Shown in pieces: positions 52,186 to 59,952 of a DNA stretch of 64,000 bases. Every line of letters starts with the position of its first letter. Position 1 is the stretch's first letter. The DNA is taken from positions 1,665,421-1,729,420 of the forward strand of contig NZ_JAVKGN010000001.1 of assembly GCF_031432215.1 (NCBI RefSeq). The letters run 5' to 3'. Origin of the DNA: Halodesulfurarchaeum sp. HSR-GB (GTDB lineage: Archaea > Halobacteriota > Halobacteria > Halobacteriales > Halobacteriaceae). The notes under the pieces were generated by a model. That model was given only the letters and a program-made list of their open reading frames with translations. It made no database searches and was not told where the DNA came from. Made by a program: the position numbers and the translations under genes.

Positions 52186-54000
52186 TCAGGCCTCGTTCTC
52201 GTTCTCCATGCCCGCACCGTCGTTGTGGCGGGCCTGTTCGGTGTAGAAGCCCAGATCGAATTCGACGGCGTCGGTCTGGATCTCGTTGCCGACTTCGGGT
52301 GGCACGTACCACGCGAATCCGATGTAGTGGTTCACACCCGGGACGAACGTGTCGCGATCGTCGCTTGCCGGCTCGCCACCGATCTCATCGAACGGCGTGG
52401 CACGATTCCCGTCCAGCGGAATGCCGTTGCCGGAACTGAGCGCTGCGAGATCGCCGCCGAGGGTTCCACGGTGGAAGACTTCGCCACAGAACTTGCCCGA
52501 AGTCATGTCACCGTAGTCGTAATCGTAGGCCTCGTCCCCCACCTGCATGGGGTAGCTCTCGATGATACTCCCATCAGTCCGGTCGATGGTGACGATCGCG
52601 TCGTTCTCACGATCGGAACCGACCAGTTGACCCGTTCCACTCCCTCGGATCGCGAGCCCAGTGATGGTCTCGGTGAAGTCACCAATGTTGGCCTCGTCCA
52701 CTGGCTCAGCGGTCGTGTCACTTGCCGGGTCATCGACCTTGTAGAGGCCGGCTTCGTCAGTCGCAGCCGTCCAGATGTACATCGTGCCGTCCGCGGCGAA
52801 CACGAGGTCCGCACCCTGGATATCGATCCCGGTGTCGCCCATCGCAGTCATCGACGGGCCAGACGGATCGATCGTGTACAGGTTGTCGTCGTCCTGAGAC
52901 GCTGCCCAGAGTGTTCCGGATGGGGAATGTCCAGCGAGGACGATTCCATCAGTTGCCCCGTCGACCTCACCCAGATCATCGAAGGCATCAGAACCGATGT
53001 CATACCGCCCGAGGTGGTGTGAGCTCTTGTCGAAGAAGAGGATGGCATCACCATTGAGCGTCGCCGCGATTGCGTCAGTCTGGTTGAAGTTGCCCGTATC
53101 GTCCTCGTAGAGCTCAACTAGCTCGGCGTTGCCCTCCGTCAGGGTGACTTCAAAGAGCCTCGTCGAGGTATCCGAACCACTGACACTGTCGGTGAGGTAG
53201 AGCGTTTCTTCGCCGCAGTCCTGAATGACGTTGTCCCCGCGCGCGTCGTACCACCAAACAGTCTTGATGGCGTCGGCCAATTCGATGTCCGCTCCGTCCG
53301 TGTTGTTTTGCATTGACCCACCAGTCTCACCGTCCGCCTCAGCCTCGGGCTCAGTCGTGTCGTTTTCCCACCATGTGACGTTCCCCGCCTGCATCCACAG
53401 GTATCCGGGGTTGTCACACAGATGAAGGCTGAAGGTGAGTTCGCCGAAGTCACCCGGCTTGACGTCGTCCAGGGCGATGAGAGGCTTGTACTCTCCTGCC
53501 TCCTCGTCGTACGTATCCCCATTGTCAGTCCGAAGAGCGTTCGCAATCTTGGGGTCGAGGTCTTCCGGCGTATCCGCACCCATTGAACAGGGATCGTAGG
53601 TCCACGAACCGTCCATCTGGTCGTACTCCATTTCCTGAATCCCGTCACCATCTGGGTCGGGGAACGCCTCCAGGGCTGTCGCGTCCATGAACTCACCCAA
53701 CGAATCACGAGGGACCCACACCTGGGGATCCTCCGGATCGGGCAGCGCAACGTTGTCTCCCTCCGAAGGCTCGCTGTAGGAAACGAACTCACCACCACTA
53801 CTGCCGTCGTAGTAGTGCTCCTCCCAGTCGACCTTGAGGTCGAGTTCGCCGGCCGTGATCGTGTTACCCTCGAATGTTTCCGTATCACTAAACCAAGCGC
53901 TTGTTCCCAGTCCCGCCCCTGCGGAGGCGGCACCGATGGTACCTAATGCGGCGAGTGTCTTTCGCCGCGAAATCTCGAACGTGTTGTTTTCATCTGACAT
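52186..54000 (-). CDS. SipW-signal surface protein B with beta-propeller-like insert
   Basis: 604 aa from ATG 54000 (MSDENNTFEI). Same signal and scaffold as its neighbours (KPGDFGELTFSLHLCDNPGY; FDLGFYTEQARHNDGAG). Between the second scaffold block and the C-terminal one lies a 280-residue insert with repeated strands of propeller type (DAILFFDKSSHHLGRYDIGS, DNLYTIDPSGPSM, GTMYIWTAATDEAGLYKVDD, ...TGLAIRGSGTGQLVG). Surface-exposed; ligand unknown. Confidence 0.85.
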   Translation of the reverse strand: MSDENNTFEISRRKTLAALGTIGAASAGAGLGTSAWFSDTETFEGNTITAGELDLKVDWEEHYYDGSSGGEFVSYSEPSEGDNVALPDPEDPQVWVPRDSLGEFMDATALEAFPDPDGDGIQEMEYDQMDGSWTYDPCSMGADTPEDLDPKIANALRTDNGDTYDEEAGEYKPLIALDDVKPGDFGELTFSLHLCDNPGYLWMQAGNVTWWENDTTEPEAEADGETGGSMQNNTDGADIELADAIKTVWWYDARGDNVIQDCGEETLYLTDSVSGSDTSTRLFEVTLTEGNAELVELYEDDTGNFNQTDAIAATLNGDAILFFDKSSHHLGRYDIGSDAFDDLGEVDGATDGIVLAGHSPSGTLWAASQDDDNLYTIDPSGPSMTAMGDTGIDIQGADLVFAADGTMYIWTAATDEAGLYKVDDPASDTTAEPVDEANIGDFTETITGLAIRGSGTGQLVGSDRENDAIVTIDRTDGSIIESYPMQVGDEAYDYDYGDMTSGKFCGEVFHRGTLGGDLAALSSGNGIPLDGNRATPFDEIGGEPASDDRDTFVPGVNHYIGFAWYVPPEVGNEIQTDAVEFDLGFYTEQARHNDGAGMENENEA

Positions 54001-54065
54001 GGTTTGCATCACCCGGGGCCCAAATCGGCCACCGAGTGAACAGGTACACCATGGGAAGCCTCCAC

Positions 54066-54075
54066 CTTTGCAAAG
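54066..54075. promoter_or_regulatory. Array box B (CTTTGCAAAG)
   Basis: Same 10-bp palindrome 66 bp from the ATG of gene B, followed by GGCCGAATAACGGCGAATAACG, which matches the distal repeats of box A almost exactly. Confidence 0.7.
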
Positions 54076-54262
54076 GGCCGAATAACGGCGAATAACGTGC
54101 TGGTAGACGCGTTTCGTGGGAGCTAACGACTCGTTAGTCGAGGTTCAGGACGAGTCCAAATAAGCTAAAATCTGGACGTGACCGGCCTGGGTAGGGATGG
54201 GTGGGGTTCGCCACGTCCGTGCCGTTAAGTAAATCGGCAAGAACAGGAACAGAATTGAGGAA

Positions 54263-54282
54263 CCACGCTAGCTATGGCGTGG
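54263..54282 (-). terminator. Stem-loop after array gene C
   Basis: CCACGC (54263-54268) and GCGTGG (54277-54282) form a 6-bp stem 12 bases past the stop of gene C, the counterpart of the stronger stem after gene B. Confidence 0.5.
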
Positions 54283-54293
54283 ACTCCACTCGA

Positions 54294-55862
54294 TCAGTTG
54301 GTCTCGTTCACCTCAGTCTCGTTATTCTCAGTAGTCGTGTTGTTGCCCTCGGGAGCGATGCCCGCGCCGTCGTTGTGGCGGGCCTGCTCGGTGTAGAAGC
54401 CCAGATCGAAGACGGCACTATCGGTCTGGATTTCGTTCCCGACCTCTTCACCCGGCAGCTCCCACTCGAAGCCAATGCACTGGGTGGTGGAGTTCTCGAA
54501 GGGGTCGCGGTTCTCGCTATCCGCGGCGTCCTCGAGTTCGTCGAACGCCGTACTGCGGTCGCCGTCGAGCGGAATGCCAAGGCCTCCATTCTGAGAGAGG
54601 GCATCGAGGGCATCCCTGAGAGAGATCCCTTCGGCGATGATCTCTTCCTCTCCCCCGAGTTCGTTGTCACAGTCCGTGTCGTACCAGAGCGTGACTTCGA
54701 CTTTGTCGAGGAGTTCGACGACGTCTTCCTCTTCGCCCTCCGCCGCAGCCTCGGGTTCGGTCACGCCGTTTTCGGAGGCACTGACGAGCTGGCCGTTCAT
54801 CCAGATGTACCCAGGGTTGTCACACAGGTGCAGGCTAAAGGTGACTTCGCCCTTGTCGCCAGGCTTGAGGTCGGCGAACTCGATGAGGTGCTCCTGGTCG
54901 GGGTAGAGGTCGCTAGTGAAGACATCTTCTGGGAGTTCTTCACCGCTGTCAATACCACAATCCGTACAGACCCAAAGGGGTTCTTCGAGGTCGAGATCGA
55001 TTTCAGTCTCGGTCTCCCCGTCGAAGACGGTCCAGGATGTGATCTCTCCCGAATCCTCCTCCCAGTACGCTGCATCCTCGTTGAAGCCCGGCGTTACCTC
55101 AAGGCAGAATTGGTCTTCAAAACCCTGTAGGATGCCGCCGTCGGTCATCGGCTGGTCCCAAATCCAATCCGCGGTAAGCGTGGAATCGGTTTTCTGGTAG
55201 TCATCCCGGCCTTCGATCGGATCGTCTTGCTCCCACCAGTCGAGATCGTCCATCTCTTGTCCAACAACGGAGACTTCCATTGAAGCGACGCCGCCTGTCT
55301 CTCCCTCAACACTGTCATGGATGAGAACGAGACTCAGCGGACCGTCGGTCTCCTGATAGAAGAACAAGTGGCTCGTACCGGGGTCCTGAATGTCCAGGTT
55401 TTGCGAGTGATAGTCGGCGTAATCGTAGAAATCCTCCACGGACTCTTCGCCTTCAATCGCCGAAACGCAGTACGTCTCCCCACCTTGCCTGATAGCGAAC
55501 TCATCGTCACCACAGTCACAACACGAGTCGATAATCGTGCGGGCGTCAAATCCTGTATCGCCTCCAGCATATTGGATGCCATTCTGTGACATCCATCCGT
55601 CATCGTCGTCATCCGGATACGCGTTGACAGGGTGCCAACCGACCTCACCCGTTTGTGGGTGCGGTCCGTTGTAGGTCTGCTGCCAATCCACTTTCAGATC
55701 CAGCGAGCCAGCTGTAATCGTATTGCCCTCGAACGTTTCCGTATCACTGAACCAAGCGCTTGTTCCCAGTCCCGCCCCCGCTGAGGCGGCACCGATGGTA
55801 CCAAGTGCGGCGAGTGTCTTCCGCCGCGAGATCTCGAACGTATTGTTGTCGTCCTCTGACAT
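54294..55862 (-). CDS. SipW-signal surface protein C with Cys-rich insert
   Basis: 522 aa from ATG 55862 (MSEDDNNTFE). SipW-type signal and scaffold conserved. The first insert (about residues 70-300) contains DSCCDCGDDEFAIRQGG with a Cys cluster, a second cluster (VCTDCGIDSG) and a beta-rich region; metal or disulfide sites likely. The tail after FDLGFYTEQARHNDGAG is Asn/Thr/Glu-rich (NNTTTENNETEVNETN), a possible glycosylation region. Confidence 0.83.
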   Translation of the reverse strand: MSEDDNNTFEISRRKTLAALGTIGAASAGAGLGTSAWFSDTETFEGNTITAGSLDLKVDWQQTYNGPHPQTGEVGWHPVNAYPDDDDDGWMSQNGIQYAGGDTGFDARTIIDSCCDCGDDEFAIRQGGETYCVSAIEGEESVEDFYDYADYHSQNLDIQDPGTSHLFFYQETDGPLSLVLIHDSVEGETGGVASMEVSVVGQEMDDLDWWEQDDPIEGRDDYQKTDSTLTADWIWDQPMTDGGILQGFEDQFCLEVTPGFNEDAAYWEEDSGEITSWTVFDGETETEIDLDLEEPLWVCTDCGIDSGEELPEDVFTSDLYPDQEHLIEFADLKPGDKGEVTFSLHLCDNPGYIWMNGQLVSASENGVTEPEAAAEGEEEDVVELLDKVEVTLWYDTDCDNELGGEEEIIAEGISLRDALDALSQNGGLGIPLDGDRSTAFDELEDAADSENRDPFENSTTQCIGFEWELPGEEVGNEIQTDSAVFDLGFYTEQARHNDGAGIAPEGNNTTTENNETEVNETN

Positions 55863-55924
55863 TGTTCTCACACCCGGGCGGCTTGCCACCTCGGGTGTCC
55901 ACTCACACCTACAGTATGGGGGTC

Positions 55925-55934
55925 CTTTGCAAAG
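55925..55934. promoter_or_regulatory. Array box C (CTTTGCAAAG)
   Basis: Palindrome 63 bp upstream of gene C's ATG, with GGTGTCCACTCACACC (leader hairpin) between it and the gene. The distal part CGCCGAATTACACGGATAACG is a diverged copy of the array repeats. Confidence 0.7.
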
Positions 55935-56131
55935 CGCCGAATTACACGGATAACGAGGCGATAGGCAGGGTTTGATAGAGTCTAACGACTCGTTCTTCGG
56001 AAGCTACTGACAAATCTGAAACCAAAGTACAACGAGGCCGCTAGGGGACCAGCCCAGGATCGGAGATGGGTGGCCTTGGTCACGTCCTAGCCGTCGTGAT
56101 CAATCGATCGGAAAAACCAATTACAAAACCA

Positions 56132-56145
56132 CGCTGGGTACAGCG
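56132..56145 (-). terminator. Decayed stem-loop that would follow array gene D
   Basis: CGCTG-GGTA-CAGCG within CAAAACCACGCTGGGTACAG matches the left arm and loop region of the stem after gene B, but lies 124 bp from gene D's stop. The hairpin cassette at 56162-56265 separates the two, so the terminator was probably displaced by an insertion. Confidence 0.45.
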
Positions 56146-56161
56146 CGAATCTAAGTTGGGT

Positions 56162-56265
56162 GAACCACCTCGGGATCAAGTGGTTCGAGAGACCGAAGGT
56201 CTCTCGTCATCCCGAAAGACTCCGTCTTCCGGCGACCCCGAGACACTCGGCCTGCTCAGCCTGTA
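56162..56265 (+). repeat. Hairpin cassette resembling an IS200/IS605 right end (relic)
   Basis: Consecutive stems: GAACCAC/GTGGTTC (56162-56186), the perfect 9-bp CGAGAGACC-GAA-GGTCTCTCG (56186-56206), GAAAGAC/GTCTTCC, CCGAG/CTCGG and GGCCT/AGGCC. The string GTGGTTCGAGAGA...TCTCTCGTCATC reappears, inverted, in the TnpB element at about 58419-58450. No TnpB accompanies it. Confidence 0.6.
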
Positions 56266-56268
56266 GGC

Positions 56269-58152
56269 CTAGCTGTTGTTCCCTTCAACCGTCGTAGTCC
56301 CATTCGGTGCGCTGGTGTTCTCGGGGGGCAGCCCCGCGCCGTCGTTGTGGCGGGCCTGTTCGGTGTAGAAGCCCAGGTTGAATCCGACGGAGTCACCCTG
56401 CACTTCGTTGCCGTGGTTGATGGGCAGCCACCACTCCATGGCGATGCAGTCCGTCTCGCCAGCCGCGAAGGGCTCGCGGTCCGGGTCGTCGCCCGGGTCG
56501 AAGATTTCGTCGAATGCGGTGTCGAGATTCCCGTCGAGCGGAATGCCGTTCCCCTGTTCGAGGCGTTCGAGCGCCTGTCCGAGCGTGCCGATGAAGAAGA
56601 CCTCTTCGCTGACGACGATAGACTCGACCAGGTCCGTCGACAGGTCCTCCAGATCCTGGAACGCGGCGGTGAAGGAGAAGCCCGGCGAGGCGACCTCGGC
56701 TCCGAGGAATTCCGGAAGCGTTCCGTACATGCTGATGGCGTCTTCAGTCATCGCATCCTGTTCGTCGCCGCCGACGAATATGGTCGCGATACGAGTTCCG
56801 GCGTCGCGGACGGTGTCGGCGACGAGACCGGTCTCCTCCATCTCCGGCACGGAGACGGTCGCTTCCTCGGTATCGGCGTTGTCGTAGGTGTTGTTACCGC
56901 TTTCAGCGGAGAATGCAGCCGTCTCATCGCGCGGCGCGTCATAGTCACCAGCACTGTACTGCTCGTTTTGGTAGTTCGGACCGCCATCGGTGAAGACCAC
57001 GACAGCCTTTTCGGCCCCCTCACGGGCGTTGGCGTCGTTACGCACGGCCTGATCTGCGATGTCGATGGCCGCGGGCATCGGGGTGTTTCCAGCGAAATCG
57101 GCTCCAGTGAGGTCCACAGTCAGGGATTCCGGGTCGGTCAGGCCCTGCAATCCCGTAATCTCGTTGTTGCCGAAGTTGACCGATCCGACCTGCACGTCGT
57201 TCCCTGGGAGCTGGTTGACGAACTCGTTAATCCCTTCCATCATCGCGGTCTGTTCATCAGACTCAATCGAGCCCGAGACGTCGACCGCGATCATCAGGTC
57301 CAGTTCGCCCTCCAACTCGTCGAGCTGGTTGTCACAGTCGCCGTCGTACCACATCCGGGTGAGGATCTTATCGAGGAGTTCGCCTTCCATCTCCTCGTCG
57401 CCCATCGCGTCATCCTCTTCCGGATCCGCAGCTTCTGGCTCTGTGAGTCCGTTCTCGAGGTTCTCGGTAAGTTCACCGGTCAGCCAGACGTAGCCGGGGT
57501 TGTCACACAGGTGGAAGCTCAGCGTGACTTCGCCGAAGTCACCTGGCTTGACGTCACTGATGCTGACGAGTGAATCGCCGGGCTTCGTGGTTTGGGGGTT
57601 GGGCCCCTCTCCGATGGTCACGCCATCGTCGAACGCCCCGCCAGTCCGGAACGGATGGCTCAGGACGCCGTCGAGGTCGGCGGGGTACTCACAGATGTCG
57701 CCCTCGATCTCGTCCTGCTGCCCGTCGTAATCCCCGGCATCGGGCTCCTCACTTTCCACGTCCGGGAAGGCCTCGATCGCCGTTTCCTCCCAGAACGTAT
57801 CCAGATCGGAGCCTTCCGTGAAGTTCAGTGCGATCGGCCGAACTCGGGTTCGGGAGGCCAGATTGGCCGTTGCAGACATCTGTCGCGGCTCGACCGCCGG
57901 GAGGAAGAAGTCCGCTTCCTCCGGGTTGCTGGCGATTTCTACACTCTCCGCACCGCCGTCGTAGTAGTGTTCCTCCCAGTCGACCTTGAGGTCGAGTTCG
58001 CCAGCCGTGATCGTATTGTCTTCGAAGCTTTCCGTATCGCTAAACCAGGCTGATGTTCCCAGTCCCGCCCCGGCCGAGGCGGCACCGATTGTACCAAGTG
58101 CGGCGAGTGTCTTTCGCCGCGATATCTCGAACGTGTTGTTGTCCTCTGACAT
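56269..58152 (-). CDS. SipW-signal surface protein D with vWA domain
   Basis: 627 aa from ATG 58152; the long upstream frame is spurious. SipW signal, scaffold (KPGDFGEVTLSFHLCDNPGY; ENGLTEPEA) and then a von Willebrand A domain at about residues 320-530 starting LMIAVDVSGSIES, with the complete metal-ion-dependent adhesion site (DVSGS, then TPMP and FTDGG). The scaffold resumes (GNGIPLDGN; FNLGFYTEQARHNDGAG). vWA domains mediate protein binding, so this subunit probably docks a partner or cell surface. Confidence 0.88.
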   Translation of the reverse strand: MSEDNNTFEISRRKTLAALGTIGAASAGAGLGTSAWFSDTESFEDNTITAGELDLKVDWEEHYYDGGAESVEIASNPEEADFFLPAVEPRQMSATANLASRTRVRPIALNFTEGSDLDTFWEETAIEAFPDVESEEPDAGDYDGQQDEIEGDICEYPADLDGVLSHPFRTGGAFDDGVTIGEGPNPQTTKPGDSLVSISDVKPGDFGEVTLSFHLCDNPGYVWLTGELTENLENGLTEPEAADPEEDDAMGDEEMEGELLDKILTRMWYDGDCDNQLDELEGELDLMIAVDVSGSIESDEQTAMMEGINEFVNQLPGNDVQVGSVNFGNNEITGLQGLTDPESLTVDLTGADFAGNTPMPAAIDIADQAVRNDANAREGAEKAVVVFTDGGPNYQNEQYSAGDYDAPRDETAAFSAESGNNTYDNADTEEATVSVPEMEETGLVADTVRDAGTRIATIFVGGDEQDAMTEDAISMYGTLPEFLGAEVASPGFSFTAAFQDLEDLSTDLVESIVVSEEVFFIGTLGQALERLEQGNGIPLDGNLDTAFDEIFDPGDDPDREPFAAGETDCIAMEWWLPINHGNEVQGDSVGFNLGFYTEQARHNDGAGLPPENTSAPNGTTTVEGNNS

Positions 58153-58215
58153 TGTACGTACACCCAGGCAGTTTTCCCACCCCGGGTGTCCACTCTCACC
58201 TACACCGTGGGAGAC

Positions 58216-58225
58216 CTTTGCAAAG
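58216..58225. promoter_or_regulatory. Array box D (CTTTGCAAAG)
   Basis: Palindrome 64 bp upstream of the ATG of gene D, with GGTGTCCACTCTCACC (leader hairpin) between. Distal part GGCCGGATTACGGGGATAACG matches the other copies. Confidence 0.7.
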
Positions 58226-58330
58226 GGCCGGATTACGGGGATAACGAGTGGATATGTGTAGGTTTGAGGAGGATTTACATCGATCCGCCCCCCTAAAAAC
58301 TGGCCAAAGACGGCTCGATACGAGTCGCTC

Positions 58331-58498
58331 GTGACATCCTCCTCGCCGTAAACGGAGAGGGAGCAAAGCTCCCTCAGGCAGTCGGGCGTAGTCGTTCGAA
58401 AGGCGCGAACGCCTTTCGTGATGACGAGAGAGCTTCGCTCTCTCGAACCACCCGACGACGGCGGGGCTTCCCGTCCCGCAGTTGGGATATTTGCCGGT
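58331..58498 (-). ncRNA. Candidate omega-like RNA and right end of the TnpB element
   Basis: Directly 3' of tnpB on its strand. Outer stem CCTCGCCGT (58340-58348)/ACGGCGGGG (58458-58466); inside it, stem 58356-58374 (8 bp), then GTCGGG/CCCGAC (58381-58386/58451-58456) enclosing two perfect 9-bp hairpins (58397-58418 and 58425-58445). TnpB uses a guide RNA from this position in known systems. The boundary near 58331 (GTGACATCC) is a guess. Confidence 0.55.
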
Positions 58499-59749
58499 CT
58501 ACGACACGGCCTGTTCTCTCGTGGTGAACGTCCCGCTCTCGCGGTCGAACAAGTATGTCGATGGCTGTGCCACACAGCCGTTACTCCTATCCTCACCGTG
58601 AGGACTCGGAGTTATCTTCTGGCGCATATTCTCCGCCCCATTGCAATCTGCGTTTCCGACTAACCCGCATGACGAGCAAACGTACAGGTAACGTTCGACA
58701 CGGTTCGACTTCGTGTCGTCACCACACCGTGAACACGTCTTTGAGGTGTTCCACTCGTTCTCTTTCAGCACCTCGACACCACGTATCTCGCCTTTGTACG
58801 CTAGGTACTGGAAGATGCGGTCGAACGCCCACGAGTGTAGCTTCTTGTTGCCTGTCTTGCCCCAGTCGGACTGGCGCACGTCTTTGGGCCAACTCACCGC
58901 GAGCGCACCGACACCGGGCTCGACACACTCGGTAATGATGGTATCCGTCAGCGTGTGGTAGAAGTGTGTCTCGCGCTCTGCAAGCTTCCTGCGTGCCCAC
59001 ATCGATTTCTCTGACGGGCCGTTCTCACCTTCGGTGTCGTACTTTGTGCGGGTGAAGTAGTGCTGGTCTTCTTTGAGCGAGTTGCCGGGGTAGAGGACGT
59101 ATTCGTCGGGGAACGCGACCGTGGCGATGTTCGTGATGCCGAGGTCGATTCCAGCAACGCCGTCGCCTGACGCGTCGGTGGTTTCGAGTTCGACTTTACA
59201 GACGAAGTGTAGTTCCCACTCGTCACCGTTCCAGACAGCTCGAACGTTCTGAACTCGGTTGACTTCGGTCAGGTCAACGTCCGGGCGAGTCTGGTACTCA
59301 CAGAGGATGAAGTCCGACCAGTTTTCTTTGAGGTTCGAGCCTTTCGAGAGTCGGACGCGGTTGTTTTCGGGGTCATGTTTGAAGCCGTCTGCTTCGAACG
59401 TGACCGTACTCTTTGGCCGTATATCGCCGTGTTTGCGGTAGCCGGGCGGATTTGCCTCTGGGTCCTTCTGTCGCAGGTCGAACCACGACTGAAAAGCGTC
59501 AGAAAGTTCTTCGATGACTTTCTGACTGGATTGTGCGTTCAAGTCTTTCCAGCACGGTTGGTTCTTCATATACACCTTGAGCGTCCCTTCATCTGGGATT
59601 TCGCCGGTTTGGTTCCAGATGCGGTCGGTTGTCCAGCGTGCGACGTTCCAGATTTTCGAGGCAGAGTCTCCGAGCGAGTTGAGGCCATCGCAGACCTGTC
59701 GCTGGTTCTGGATCGAACCAACGTAGGTGCGCGTGACCTCAATCGCCAT
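58499..59749 (-). CDS. tnpB: TnpB-family RNA-guided nuclease (IS1341-type element)
   Basis: 416 aa. RuvC-like parts: GIDLGITNIATVAF (catalytic Asp, about residue 201), a Glu region at VEPGVGALAV and the final Asp in GNADCNGAENM. The zinc ribbon CSRCGDDTKSN...CSSCG is intact. No TnpA in the vicinity, so it is a stand-alone TnpB copy of the IS200/IS605 type that needs TnpA in trans. The complete frame suggests recent activity. It is inserted in the array between gene D's promoter and gene E. Confidence 0.93.
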   Translation of the reverse strand: MAIEVTRTYVGSIQNQRQVCDGLNSLGDSASKIWNVARWTTDRIWNQTGEIPDEGTLKVYMKNQPCWKDLNAQSSQKVIEELSDAFQSWFDLRQKDPEANPPGYRKHGDIRPKSTVTFEADGFKHDPENNRVRLSKGSNLKENWSDFILCEYQTRPDVDLTEVNRVQNVRAVWNGDEWELHFVCKVELETTDASGDGVAGIDLGITNIATVAFPDEYVLYPGNSLKEDQHYFTRTKYDTEGENGPSEKSMWARRKLAERETHFYHTLTDTIITECVEPGVGALAVSWPKDVRQSDWGKTGNKKLHSWAFDRIFQYLAYKGEIRGVEVLKENEWNTSKTCSRCGDDTKSNRVERYLYVCSSCGLVGNADCNGAENMRQKITPSPHGEDRSNGCVAQPSTYLFDRESGTFTTREQAVS

Positions 59750-59829
59750 ACATAGTCTATATAAGAAATCCTACTTGATAGTGTGAATCAGCGTTGAATA
59801 TCCAGTCTGCCATCGAGCGGTGGATTGTG

Positions 59830-59930
59830 TTGGCGAGTGACGCGATTCACGCCCGCCGTGAACAGCGTGGCGTCGAAGACGCCACGAGCAGACGGCGCGA
59901 AGCGCCGTCGATGGCGGGATTCTCTCGCTG
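59830..59930 (-). repeat. Second branched hairpin cassette (IS right-end-like)
   Basis: Outer stem CCCGCC (59852-59857)/GGCGGG (59913-59918) encloses two perfect hairpins, CGTGGCGTC-GAA-GACGCCACG (59866-59886) and GACGGCGC-GAA-GCGCCGTC (59891-59909). It starts about 20 bp past the stop of array gene E. Its architecture parallels the structured end of the TnpB element but its sequence differs. Confidence 0.55.
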
Positions 59931-59952
59931 CTTGTAGATGGTCAGGTAGTTA

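Larger units (their letters stand above)
58331..59770 (-). mobile_element. IS200/IS605 (IS1341-type) element
   Basis: Includes tnpB and its 3' structured end; the left boundary is uncertain and is placed beyond the TATA-like TTATATAG at 59759-59766. No inverted terminal repeats or target duplication, as expected for this family. Confidence 0.6.

Noticed and set aside
56347-57573. 408-aa plus-strand open frame
   Set aside because: Antisense to the vWA-containing array protein.
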